From a virus, in IMG/VR virus record IMGVR_UViG_3300028025_003464, positions 1 to 31,485 of that record: a DNA stretch of 31,485 nucleotides; one strand, given 5' to 3'. The translations under genes were made by a program, and so were the position numbers. Under the pieces are notes generated by a model that saw only the letters and a program-made list of their open reading frames with translations, made no database searches and had not been told where the DNA came from. Shown piece after piece: positions 21,745-29,099 of the stretch (positions are counted from its first letter, which is position 1; every line of letters begins with the position of its first letter).

Positions 21745-22094
21745 TGGCCAACCCAAACGGGCGCAAAGGCGCACAATTTGAAACCGATGTGATGCGTTGG
21801 CTACGCAGCGCCGGTGCCTTGTGCGAACGTTTGGTCAAGGCTGGCAAGAACGATGAAGGCGATTTGGTCGCAGTCATTGCTGGCAAGCAGTATGTTCTTG
21901 AACTCAAGAACCGCAAAACAATAAGTTTGCCTGAATTTTGGCGTGAAGCTGAGGTTGAGGCAGAAAACTATGCAAAAGCCCGTGGACTGTCCGAGGTGCC
22001 TTTGCATTACATAATCCTAAAGCGTAGAAACGCAGGGATTGAAAAGGCTTGGGTTATCCAAGACTTAACTCAATGGTTGGCAGAAAAGCAATGA
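21744..22094 (+). CDS. PD-(D/E)XK nuclease, Holliday junction resolvase-like
   Basis: The 116-residue product carries the Hjc-like pattern: KGAQFETDVMRWLRSAGA with Glu13, KNDEGDLVAV with Asp40, and YVLELKNRKT with Glu53 and Lys55 (E-x-K). It ends in a basic helix and W-containing strand. Such enzymes resolve recombination and replication branch points before packaging. The length is normal for phage Hjc-like resolvases. It is coupled to neighbours on both sides. Confidence 0.82.
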   Translation: MANPNGRKGAQFETDVMRWLRSAGALCERLVKAGKNDEGDLVAVIAGKQYVLELKNRKTISLPEFWREAEVEAENYAKARGLSEVPLHYIILKRRNAGIEKAWVIQDLTQWLAEKQ

Positions 22095-22537
22095 TCAATT
22101 TCTTTGTTGATCTGCCACGATTTGACCAAGCAAAATGTGCCGACCTTGAGGATAAGGATTTGTTTTTTCCCGATGGTCGAACACAGGAAGCAGAAAGACT
22201 GCACCAACTGAGAGCAATTTGCTTCAGTTGTATTCACGAAATGGAGTGTTTGAAGTACGCACTAGAAAAACAGATTCCACACGGCATTTGGGGTGGTAAA
22301 ACACCTGCAGAAAGAGATGCCGTGGTGGTTGCTAGGGATAAGACTTATGCCTTCAAAGGGATGGCAATAGACATTATCCAATTGCACGCCAAAAAGTTAT
22401 CTGTTAACGAAATTGCAGTTCAACTTAATACCTCAATTGGTTATATTAAACGGGTATTAGTTAAGTTGGCTGCAACTGAACAAGGAGCAGATTCATTACA
22501 CCAACAGACAAAAGACTCATCAAAAGGTTGGGGCTGA
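22091..22537 (+). CDS. WhiB-family iron-sulfur regulator with C-terminal HTH
   Basis: The start is ATG 22091 (ATGA overlap with the nuclease gene). Cys16, Cys44, Cys47 and Cys53 give the WhiB cluster ligands (C-x27-C-x2-C-x5-C), followed by HGIWGGKTPAERDA, the family G-(I/V)-W-G-G turn. Residues about 100-128 (KKLSVNEIAVQLNTSIGYIK) look like an added helix-turn-helix. WhiB proteins bind the main sigma factor region 4 and redirect transcription. A phage copy could shift host transcription or block superinfection. It is the strongest host marker for Actinobacteria. Confidence 0.88.
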   Translation: MINFFVDLPRFDQAKCADLEDKDLFFPDGRTQEAERLHQLRAICFSCIHEMECLKYALEKQIPHGIWGGKTPAERDAVVVARDKTYAFKGMAIDIIQLHAKKLSVNEIAVQLNTSIGYIKRVLVKLAATEQGADSLHQQTKDSSKGWG

Positions 22538-22926
22538 TCGTAATGGTTAGCGTTGCAACCTCATTGGCGGTTCAATCAATAATGGCACCACCGGCAGTAC
22601 CTGAGATGATCGTTTACAAAGAACGACCACCTTTGATGCAGGTAAATGCCAAGCAAGTTGCCCGTGAGCTACTTACGGCAAAAGATTTCAAGTGCTTTAC
22701 CAAGATTATGGGTAAAGAAAGCGCTTGGATGGACAAGAAAAACCCAAAGAGTTCAGCCGAAGGTGTAGGCCAATTGCTGGATTCAACGTACAAGAACCTT
22801 GGGTTAAAACGCTCTAAATCAACTGTTGCACAAACAGTTGCTGCGCTTGCCTACATCGGGCGCAAATATGGTTCGGGTGGCCCCTGTGCTGCCTGGACAT
22901 TTTGGAAAAAACACTCTTATTACTAG
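22528..22926 (+). CDS. Membrane-anchored lytic transglycosylase-like protein
   Basis: Residues 1-20 are hydrophobic (GLIVMVSVATSLAVQSIMAP), a signal or anchor. The rest has FKCFTKIMGKESAWMDKKNP with the catalytic-type Glu in KESAW, then GVGQLLDSTYKNLGL and GPCAAWTFWKKHSYY. This is the lysozyme-fold pattern of actinobacterial SLT/Rpf-like enzymes that cut glycan strands. The start is uncertain: TTG 22528, ATG 22543, or ATT 22495, which alone has a perfect AAGGAG seven bases upstream and would add a basic N-terminus. Placed among early genes, it may remodel the wall rather than cause final lysis. Confidence 0.75.
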   Translation: MGLIVMVSVATSLAVQSIMAPPAVPEMIVYKERPPLMQVNAKQVARELLTAKDFKCFTKIMGKESAWMDKKNPKSSAEGVGQLLDSTYKNLGLKRSKSTVAQTVAALAYIGRKYGSGGPCAAWTFWKKHSYY

Positions 22927-22935
22927 GGGGAACGG

Positions 22936-23253
22936 ATGAGTGTGGAATTTGAAGCAGGCGTTGTTGACTTAGATGCCAACACTGCCGCGTGGCTTGAGCA
23001 GTACAAAGCAGCTCTTGCCAAGATCAAGGAACTGAATGAGGTTGCAGATGTTGCCCGCGCACATATTGAAAGTGCGCTAGGCGATGCCGAACTTGGGATG
23101 TTCTTAAATCGGCCTGTGGTCAGGTGGACAAAAGTGGAGTCAAAGCGATTTGATACCAAGCGGGCGCGAGAAATCCTGCCTGCGCAAGTTATTGATGCGC
23201 TTGAAGTTGTAAGCGTGACGCGCCGTTTTTCAATCGTTCAAGAGGATGATTGA
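22936..23253 (+). CDS. Exonuclease partner protein, 105 aa
   Basis: The strong ribosome site GGGGGAACGG precedes ATG 22936. The product has a helical N-terminus (WLEQYKAALAKIKELNEVAD) and a conserved-looking end (ESKRFDTKRAREILPAQVID, then TRRFSIVQEDD). This arrangement recurs directly upstream of phage YqaJ- or Cas4-like exonucleases. The function is unproven; it may regulate or load the nuclease. Confidence 0.65.
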   Translation: MSVEFEAGVVDLDANTAAWLEQYKAALAKIKELNEVADVARAHIESALGDAELGMFLNRPVVRWTKVESKRFDTKRAREILPAQVIDALEVVSVTRRFSIVQEDD

Positions 23254-23256
23254 GGA

Positions 23257-23997
23257 ATGACCTTCACACCACTTTCAACACCTAATCAAGGGCTTGCAGT
23301 CGAACTTGCTCGTATCATCACTGATGCGGGCAAGTTCGCACCGCGATCTCAACAGGTTTACATTGGCCCATCTGAAGTTGGGCAAGAATGTACACGCCGG
23401 TTGGCTTACAAGTTACTTGATTGGGAGCAGATCAACCAAGGCAGTTCAGGCAATTGGGCTGCACAAGTTGGCACTGCGATTCACTCACACCTTGAAGGTA
23501 TTTTCAGCAAGATGCCCGACAGGTATGAGGTTGAAAGTAAGGTAAAGATCAGAGCCAACCTATCGGGAACCATTGACCTATTTGATAAAGATTTAGGGCT
23601 TGTTCTTGATTGGAAAACTACATCACCTGCATCAGTAAAGATCAAGCGCAATGAAGGTGCTACCAAGCAACAAATTGTGCAGGTGATGCTTTACGGATAC
23701 GGCAAGGCTCAAGAAGGTGCAACCGTCAACAAGGTCGGTCTGATCTTTCTGCCAACAGGCGGTCAAATTGACGATATGTATGTTGAGTTGCACGATTACG
23801 ATGAACAGATTGCATTGGATGCCTTAGCACGATTGGATTCAGTGTACGAGCTACTTTCAACAGTAGATGTTGAGAACTCACCTGCAATGTGGCAAGTCAT
23901 ACCCAAGGTGCCATCACGCCTGTGTATGTACTGCCCTTACTATCAACCATTTAGTAAAGATTTGAGCAAGGCTTGCAACGGTGATACCGATGTGTGA
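23257..23997 (+). CDS. Cas4/RecB-like PD-(D/E)XK exonuclease with Fe-S cysteines
   Basis: The 246-residue product has VGTAIHSHLEG with His76, SGTIDLFDK with Asp107, and LVLDWKTTSP with Asp118 and Lys120, the RecB-family active site. Cys45 plus Cys223, Cys226 (RLCMYCPYY) and Cys240 match the four-Cys iron-sulfur arrangement of Cas4-type nucleases. It should resect DNA ends for recombination, together with the partner upstream and the SSB-like protein downstream. There is no CRISPR array or other cas gene, so a CRISPR role is unlikely. Confidence 0.85.
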   Translation: MTFTPLSTPNQGLAVELARIITDAGKFAPRSQQVYIGPSEVGQECTRRLAYKLLDWEQINQGSSGNWAAQVGTAIHSHLEGIFSKMPDRYEVESKVKIRANLSGTIDLFDKDLGLVLDWKTTSPASVKIKRNEGATKQQIVQVMLYGYGKAQEGATVNKVGLIFLPTGGQIDDMYVELHDYDEQIALDALARLDSVYELLSTVDVENSPAMWQVIPKVPSRLCMYCPYYQPFSKDLSKACNGDTDV

Positions 23998-24142
23998 ACT
24001 AGACTCTTGCCAATGCGCGTGCAAAGACGTTGAAAAAGATGGTACTTTGCACCTTCTCGGACTCAAAACAATGTCGGATTTTGTTAAAGAAGCAAAAGAA
24101 AACCAAACACCAAACCAAACAGAAACGGGGGATGTCGAATGA
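23990..24142 (+). CDS. Small Cys-rich protein, 50 aa
   Basis: ATG 23990 overlaps the exonuclease end, and TGA 24140-24142 overlaps the next ATG. The product starts MCELDSCQCACKDVEKDGTL, with four Cys in the first 11 residues, and ends in a polar Asn/Thr/Glu tail. The tight Cys set could bind zinc. The function is unknown. Confidence 0.65.
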   Translation: MCELDSCQCACKDVEKDGTLHLLGLKTMSDFVKEAKENQTPNQTETGDVE

Positions 24143-24600
24143 CATTCAGCGCACCATCACAACAGAGCGAATCGGTTAAAGTTGCCGATTTGAACGGTCA
24201 GTTGCTCATCATTGAGCCAATTGAATACAAGACAGGGATTGAAACAGTCCACGGCCCTGCAGATGCAGTCGAAGTAAACATTGTGAACCTAGACAATGCC
24301 AACGCAATCCACAACAACGTTTTGTTTTTTAACGTTGCACTCAAGAACGCACTCAAGACCAAAATTGGTCAAAAAGTATTAGCACGCATTGGGCAGGGAA
24401 CTGCCAAGCCTGGCAAATCTGCACCTTGGATTCTGCTCGATGCAACCGCCGATGCAACTGCCGTTGCCAAAGCCAATGCCTATATTGCAGGCGCACCGGC
24501 TCAGGCTGCGCCCGTGGCTGCGGCAACGGTGGCTGATGTAAATAACTTGCCACCTGATGTACAAGCACTCTTGGCTCAACTCGGGGCAACAAAGGCGTAA
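24139..24600 (+). CDS. Single-stranded-DNA-binding-like protein, 153 aa
   Basis: The product has an OB-like beta-rich start, LNGQLLIIEPIEYKTGIET, then VEVNIVNLDN and LFFNVALKNALKTKIGQKVL. It continues ARIGQGTAKPGKSAPWILLD, with an Ala/Pro-rich linker and a short end. This arrangement is widespread in actinophage recombination cassettes and is often assumed to bind ssDNA. The role is inferred from fold pattern and neighbours. Confidence 0.6.
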   Translation: MTFSAPSQQSESVKVADLNGQLLIIEPIEYKTGIETVHGPADAVEVNIVNLDNANAIHNNVLFFNVALKNALKTKIGQKVLARIGQGTAKPGKSAPWILLDATADATAVAKANAYIAGAPAQAAPVAAATVADVNNLPPDVQALLAQLGATKA

Positions 24601-24625
24601 GTCTTTGTTGAAGTTGAGAGCAAGG

Positions 24626-24652
24626 CACCGCACTTAGTCCTTTCGAGCGGTG
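24626..24652 (+). ncRNA. Hairpin in the untranslated region before the mom gene
   Basis: CACCGC (24626-24631) pairs with GCGGTG (24647-24652) around a 15-base loop. It lies in the 24601-24750 region, which has no supported gene and precedes two tRNA-like elements. It may be part of a structured leader. Confidence 0.35.
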
Positions 24653-24654
24653 GG

Positions 24655-24716
24655 AGAAATGGCAGGTTTGCAGGCGTTGGGGAAGGCGCTTTTTGGTTCG
24701 ATTCCAAACATTTCAC
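24655..24716 (+). other. tRNA-like remnant
   Basis: A perfect T-arm is present: TTTGG (24692-24696), loop TTCGATT, CCAAA (24704-24708). The following CATTTC (24709-24714) pairs with GAAATG (24656-24661), as acceptor strands would. Between them only 30 bases remain where about 41 are expected, and no anticodon arm of normal form can be drawn. No CCA end is encoded. It is probably a degenerate tRNA. Confidence 0.4.
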
Positions 24717-24750
24717 GCAAGACAATTGAACGGGGTGAAGCAAGTGATAT

Positions 24751-24826
24751 GCGGTGATGGTGTAATGGCAACACAGATGACTTTCCAGTTATCGGTTAGC
24801 GGTTCAATTCCGACTTCATCGCTCCA
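24751..24826 (+). tRNA. tRNA-Gly(UCC)-like, 8-base anticodon loop
   Basis: Acceptor GCGGTGA (24751-24757) pairs with TCATCGC (24816-24822). The discriminator is T and CCA is encoded (24824-24826). The D-arm is GTGT/ACAC with loop AATGGCA. The anticodon stem GATGA/TTATC encloses the eight-base loop CTTTCCAG, one T more than the normal CTTCCAG of Gly-UCC. The T-arm AGCGG/CCG(A)CT with loop TTCAATT has one bulged A. G1-C72, C2-G71, G3-C70 and U73 are glycine identity features. The two single-base insertions suggest a pseudo-tRNA, a frameshift-suppressor type tRNA, or a tRNA-like regulator of the overlapping mom gene. Confidence 0.65.
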
Positions 24827-25409
24827 ATATGTTGAAAGAATAAAGTATCGTGAGGCATACGATTTAGTCAGTTCTTTTCATTATTTGGGCAGCAAGCGTT
24901 TTATTGGGCAATACTGTTTTGGTCTTTTTATTGAAAACGAGCTGCAAGGGGCGGTTGTGTATTCACCTTTAAGCGTTCCTAATTCTGCAACCTCAGCCTT
25001 TGGGTTGCCCCGTGGCAATTATCCTGAATTTTTGGAGATGAGCCGTTTGGTGTTAAATCCATTGCTTAATGGGAAAAATCACGGTTCATACTTGATTGCC
25101 CGTTCATTAAGAGAATTGAAGAAATGCGACATAAAAGCAGTCATTAGTTATGCGGACTCATCAAGACACATTGGCGCGGTCTATCAGGCGGCAAACTTTA
25201 CATATCACGGGTTAACCCCACAGAAAAATGATTTCTTTTTTGCCGATGGCCGAAAGTTATCACGGGGTAAATCAAAGGGATTCGAAGGCAAATGGGTGCC
25301 AAGATCACGCAAGCACCGGTACCTGTTTTTAATGGATAAAAGCGTGAAATGTATTTGGCCTCAAGAGAAGTACCCAAAGGCAGAGCGGGCAGATAATGCC
25401 AACTTATGA
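24765..25409 (+). CDS. Mom-like DNA modification protein
   Basis: The core (after about residue 20) contains KYREAYDLVSSFHYLGSKRF, then EMSRLVLNPLLNGKNHGSYL, KAVISYADSSRHIGAVYQAA and NFTYHGLTPQ. This matches the GNAT-fold Mom family of phage Mu, which adds a carbamoylmethyl group to adenines and makes DNA resistant to restriction. The start is unclear. In-frame ATGs at 24765 and 24777 both lie inside the tRNA-like element, with only a weak GGTGAT upstream. No ATG, GTG or TTG lies between that element and the conserved core. Thus translation probably depends on how that structure folds. Confidence 0.78.
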   Translation: MATQMTFQLSVSGSIPTSSLQYVERIKYREAYDLVSSFHYLGSKRFIGQYCFGLFIENELQGAVVYSPLSVPNSATSAFGLPRGNYPEFLEMSRLVLNPLLNGKNHGSYLIARSLRELKKCDIKAVISYADSSRHIGAVYQAANFTYHGLTPQKNDFFFADGRKLSRGKSKGFEGKWVPRSRKHRYLFLMDKSVKCIWPQEKYPKAERADNANL

Positions 25410-25566
25410 TTTCAAATGCGAGCAGTGCAGTAACACTTTCGAGCTTAATCTTTCGTTTGATAATAAAGATTTGCAGTATTGCGAGGATTGTGAAAAGCCG
25501 TTGGTTAGGGTTTACACGCCCGTTGGTGCCATATTCAAAGGAACAGGTTGGGGGAAAAGTAAGTGA
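25396..25566 (+). CDS. FmdB-like zinc ribbon protein, 56 aa
   Basis: ATG 25396 lies inside the mom 3' end. The product starts MPTYDFKCEQCSNTFELNLS and has YCEDCEKPLVRVY and PVGAIFKGTGWGK, the FmdB-family zinc ribbon (CxxC at 8-11 and 29-32). Its stop overlaps the methyltransferase GTG start. In phage Mu a small zinc protein, Com, activates mom translation. By size, zinc site and overlap this protein is an obvious candidate for a similar role, though that is inference. Confidence 0.8.
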   Translation: MPTYDFKCEQCSNTFELNLSFDNKDLQYCEDCEKPLVRVYTPVGAIFKGTGWGKSK

Positions 25567-26867
25567 AACTAATCAACGCAGACTGCATTGAGGCAATGAA
25601 GGTGATGCCTGATAACTCGGTGGATGCAATCGTGACCGACCCGCCGTATGAGCTAGGGTTTATGGGCAAGAGTTGGGATGCAAGTGGCATTGCCTTCAAC
25701 ATTGAGGTATGGCAAGAGGCGTTACGAGTGATTAAGCCTGGTGGCCACCTTATTGCTTTTTCAGGCTCTCGCACCTATCACCGTATGGCCGTCGCCATTG
25801 AGGATGCAGGGTTTCAGATTCGCGATCAGATTATGTGGGTGTATGGGTCAGGTTTTCCGAAGTCGCATAACATTGAAAAGGCAATTAACAAAATTGATGG
25901 CGTTGAATTTTTAGAAAAGCCCGCAAGTGGTGTTGGATTTATGAACGCTGAAGGTGCGGGTGGTTACAACACAACAATCAACCAACTTGAGCAAGTAGGT
26001 GATTCAAGCGAACGTGCTGCAACCTGGCAAGGCTGGGGCACCGCACTCAAGCCCGCACACGAGCCAATGGTGCTAGCTCGCAAGCCGTTGGAAGGCACCG
26101 TTGCAGACAACGTGCTGACTTATGGTGTTGGCGGGTTGAACATTGACGGCACGCGGGTTGGTAGTGAGTCAAGAGAAATGACCGTTGTTGAAAATGGTTT
26201 TGGTTTGAATTTTATGGATGACAACTGGCAACCAAGTGGTGAAAGATACGAAAAAACCGTCACAGGCCGCTTCCCCGCCAACTTCATTCACGATGGCAGT
26301 GATGAGGTTGTGGGGTTGTTTCCTGATACGAAGGCAACCGGCAGTGGGAAAGTTTCAGGTTTTCGCAAAGGTGGTGCATCTGAAAATGCAGTAGGGCTTG
26401 CAGGCAAGAAAAACGCTGCTGATGGGTTTTCTGACTCAGGCAGCGCCGCCCGATTCTTTTACTGCGCCAAGGCAAGCAAGCGTGACCGCAATGAGGGGCT
26501 TGATGGGTTTGAGGAAAAGGCAATCGGTGTAAAAGGTCACGGGTTGGCTCGAATATGTGCAACCTGTAGTGCAACGTTGTTAACAGGCGGTTGCGATTGT
26601 CCTGATCGTACTTACATCAATCCAAGCCGCCAAAACCACCACCCAACAGTAAAACCAACAACGCTGATGCAGTATCTTGTGCGCCTTGTGACCCCGCCAA
26701 ATGGCACCGTACTTGACCCATTTATGGGTTCAGGTTCGACAGGCAAGGCTTGTGCCTATGAAGGATTTGATTTCATTGGCATTGATCAATCGGCTGAGTA
26801 TGTGGCAATTGCACAAGCCCGCATTGAGTTCGCTCTTGCCGACAAAGATGAGCAGTTGGACTTATGA
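25563..26867 (+). CDS. DNA methyltransferase, DPPY type (N6-adenine or N4-cytosine)
   Basis: GTG 25563 overlaps the previous stop. The 434-residue product has the catalytic motif TDPPYELGFMGK (D26-Y29) before the AdoMet motif DPFMGSGSTGKACAYEG (about 383-399), the beta-class order. Between them are FPKSHNIEKAINK, PANFIHDGSDEVV and a Cys cluster (CATC to CDCPD, about 331-346) that may bind zinc. It should methylate phage DNA for protection from restriction. Placed next to mom, it may also modulate mom or modify the same sites. The recognition sequence cannot be predicted. Confidence 0.88.
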   Translation: MKLINADCIEAMKVMPDNSVDAIVTDPPYELGFMGKSWDASGIAFNIEVWQEALRVIKPGGHLIAFSGSRTYHRMAVAIEDAGFQIRDQIMWVYGSGFPKSHNIEKAINKIDGVEFLEKPASGVGFMNAEGAGGYNTTINQLEQVGDSSERAATWQGWGTALKPAHEPMVLARKPLEGTVADNVLTYGVGGLNIDGTRVGSESREMTVVENGFGLNFMDDNWQPSGERYEKTVTGRFPANFIHDGSDEVVGLFPDTKATGSGKVSGFRKGGASENAVGLAGKKNAADGFSDSGSAARFFYCAKASKRDRNEGLDGFEEKAIGVKGHGLARICATCSATLLTGGCDCPDRTYINPSRQNHHPTVKPTTLMQYLVRLVTPPNGTVLDPFMGSGSTGKACAYEGFDFIGIDQSAEYVAIAQARIEFALADKDEQLDL

Positions 26868-27001
26868 GCGAAAAGACATTGCAAGAAGGCTTGGCCTACG
26901 GGTTGTGGGCGGGGTATGAATATGCACTGCCTGATGCACCGAGCGCAATGGCAAAGTTTCTGATCAAATTCCTTACAACGAACGGATACATAAATGACTA
27001 G
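26864..27001 (+). CDS. Small hypothetical protein, 45 aa
   Basis: ATGA overlap with the methyltransferase and an 8-base overlap with the next gene support it. The product starts MSEKTLQEGLAYGLWAGYEY and ends in a basic aromatic segment (FLIKFLTTNGYIND). It may be a small helical protein. No family is recognised. Confidence 0.65.
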   Translation: MSEKTLQEGLAYGLWAGYEYALPDAPSAMAKFLIKFLTTNGYIND

Positions 27002-29099
27002 CCTTTTGCCAATTGCCCTACGCTTTGCAACGCAAGGCATCGTGGCGGTGCCTACGGCTAGTGACGGCTCCAAGCGCCCGATGCTGCCAACGTGGAAAGA
27101 ATTTCAAGATCGTCAGCCTACCCAAGACGAGCTATTGGGTTGGTTTAACAACGAAACAATCCAAGGCTTAGGTGTGATCACAGGCCGTATCTCAGGCAAC
27201 CTTGAGATGCTTGAACTTGAAGGTCGAGCAGTTGCCGACAAGATGCACCTGCAGATTGCAGAAATTGCAACCTCATCAGGCTTAGCAGATGTATGGGAAA
27301 AGATCAACGCAGGATATGTGGAGATGACCCCATCAGGTGGCCTGCATTGGCTTTATCGCCTTGAGTCACCCGTTGCAGGCAATCTAAAACTTGCACGAAG
27401 GCCAGGCGAGAACGGTGGTGTTGAAGTCTTGGCCGAAACTCGCGGTGAAGGTGGATTTTCTATCTGCGCACCATCGGCAGGAACTACACACCCATCGGGC
27501 GGTGCTTGGCAACTCTTGCGTGGCTCGATTGAGCAGATTCCAACGCTGACCGATCAAGAACACACCGCACTGCATTCACTCTTTGCCCTATTTGATCAGA
27601 TGCCCAAGGCTGAGAGTATTGCCCAAGAGGTCAGCAACAAGATTGACGGCATTTTATCGGCAGGCGATGATTACAACGCCCGCACAACTTGGGATGAGAT
27701 TCTTATACCATTGGGTTGGTCAAAGGTTTACAACAAAGGTGAGGCAACTGTTTGGCGCAGGCCAGGCAAGAATGAAGGAATCAGTGCAACCACAAACTTC
27801 AACGGAAACAATAAGTTATTCGTTTTCAGCACAAGCACGGTCTTTGACTCTGAAACATCATATTCAAAGTTCGCAGCGTACGCACACCTGCACCATAACG
27901 GTAACTTTAAGAACGCTGCAGCCGATCTCAAGGCTCAAGGATTCGGACACACCCGTGAATTGGGAGTTCTTGAAGTATCAAATGCGCCACTGACTGCCCC
28001 AAACAAGCCTTCAGAGGCCGATTTAAGCGAGGAAGGTAGCAGTTGGAAGCCGCTACCCCTATCTGACTATTATGACGGCCTATTTGCGCCACCCATTGCA
28101 ACCATTTTGAACAGGAATGATGGAGCAGGGCTGATCTACCAAGGTCGCGTTCACTCATTTTACGGTGAATCAGAATCAGGCAAGTCGTGGGTTGCACAGA
28201 TTGCCACCGCCGAATTGCTCAAAGATGATAAAAAGGTGATCTATATTGATTTTGAATCAGATGCCTTAGATATCGTCAATCGCCTAAAAAGCCTTGGCGT
28301 GAGCCGTGCCAACTTATTGCAGTATTTTACCTACATTCGACCTGAAGCAGCTCGTAACGCCGATGACCCTTATTGGCAGGCGATACTTGAGCCGGAGTCG
28401 GCAACCTTGGTGGTCATTGATGGCGTGACTGAATCGCTGACGATGTGGGGCGGTGAAACGGTAGATAACGACTCAATCACCCGATGGATGCGCATTTTCC
28501 CAAGAACGGTTGCCTCAGCCTCAGGCGCTGCCGTTGTGCTTATTGACCATATAACGAAAAACTCGGAAACACGCGGGCGGTTTGCCATCGGCGGGCAGGC
28601 GAAGTTGGCCACCATTGACGGTGCAGCATTCCTTGTGGAGCCAATTGAGGTGCTATCACCTGGCAGAGTTGGCTCATTGACCCTGCGAGTGACTAAAGAT
28701 CGCCCTGGCTTTGTTCGCAAATCTGCAGGGGCTTGGCGCAAATCTGACCGCACCCAAGAATCTGCCGTGATCGTCATTGACTCGACCAAGGCGCAGATTC
28801 AATATCTTATTGGCAAACCTACCGATGAGGATGAGCTGAACGAAAAGATGATTTTTAAGAAATACCTTGAGATGGCAGAGTTTATTCACAACCATCCTGG
28901 GTGCAACCGCCGTGAGTTAAACGATGGGGTCAAGGGCGATAAGGTGGCAATTGGCGAAAGACTTGATGTACTCATTCGTGATGGATTTGTACAGAATGCG
29001 GGCAATGGGCAGAAGTCGGTTTTGTATTTAACCAACTCAGGCAAGGAAAAGTACGATCTTATTGATGCCCAAATCACCTATTTGGGGGAGATAAAATGA
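26994..29099 (+). CDS. Primase-polymerase / RepA-like helicase fusion
   Basis: The 701-residue product has an N-terminal Prim-Pol domain (about 1-180: ATQGIVAVPTASDGSKRPML, GLGVITGRISGNLEMLELEG, then YVEMTPSGGLHWLYRL). The catalytic region carries Glu residues where many relatives have Asp. A RecA-fold ATPase follows, with Walker A YGESESGKSW (about 389-398), VIYIDFES and LVVIDGVTES as the B region. HITKNSETRGRFAIGGQAKL comes next, and a C-terminal winged-helix-like part (NHPGCNRRELNDGVKGDKVA). It should prime and unwind phage DNA. With no polymerase in the window, host polymerase probably copies the template. Confidence 0.85.
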   Translation: MTSLLPIALRFATQGIVAVPTASDGSKRPMLPTWKEFQDRQPTQDELLGWFNNETIQGLGVITGRISGNLEMLELEGRAVADKMHLQIAEIATSSGLADVWEKINAGYVEMTPSGGLHWLYRLESPVAGNLKLARRPGENGGVEVLAETRGEGGFSICAPSAGTTHPSGGAWQLLRGSIEQIPTLTDQEHTALHSLFALFDQMPKAESIAQEVSNKIDGILSAGDDYNARTTWDEILIPLGWSKVYNKGEATVWRRPGKNEGISATTNFNGNNKLFVFSTSTVFDSETSYSKFAAYAHLHHNGNFKNAAADLKAQGFGHTRELGVLEVSNAPLTAPNKPSEADLSEEGSSWKPLPLSDYYDGLFAPPIATILNRNDGAGLIYQGRVHSFYGESESGKSWVAQIATAELLKDDKKVIYIDFESDALDIVNRLKSLGVSRANLLQYFTYIRPEAARNADDPYWQAILEPESATLVVIDGVTESLTMWGGETVDNDSITRWMRIFPRTVASASGAAVVLIDHITKNSETRGRFAIGGQAKLATIDGAAFLVEPIEVLSPGRVGSLTLRVTKDRPGFVRKSAGAWRKSDRTQESAVIVIDSTKAQIQYLIGKPTDEDELNEKMIFKKYLEMAEFIHNHPGCNRRELNDGVKGDKVAIGERLDVLIRDGFVQNAGNGQKSVLYLTNSGKEKYDLIDAQITYLGEIK

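Noticed and set aside
23257-23997. CRISPR-associated Cas4
   Set aside because: The Cas4/RecB fold is clear, but there is no array and no other cas gene. The neighbours are recombination genes, so a phage exonuclease is the better reading.
24829-24843. ATG at 24829 as start of the mom gene
   Set aside because: It is in another frame and stops after four codons. It could at most be a leader peptide.
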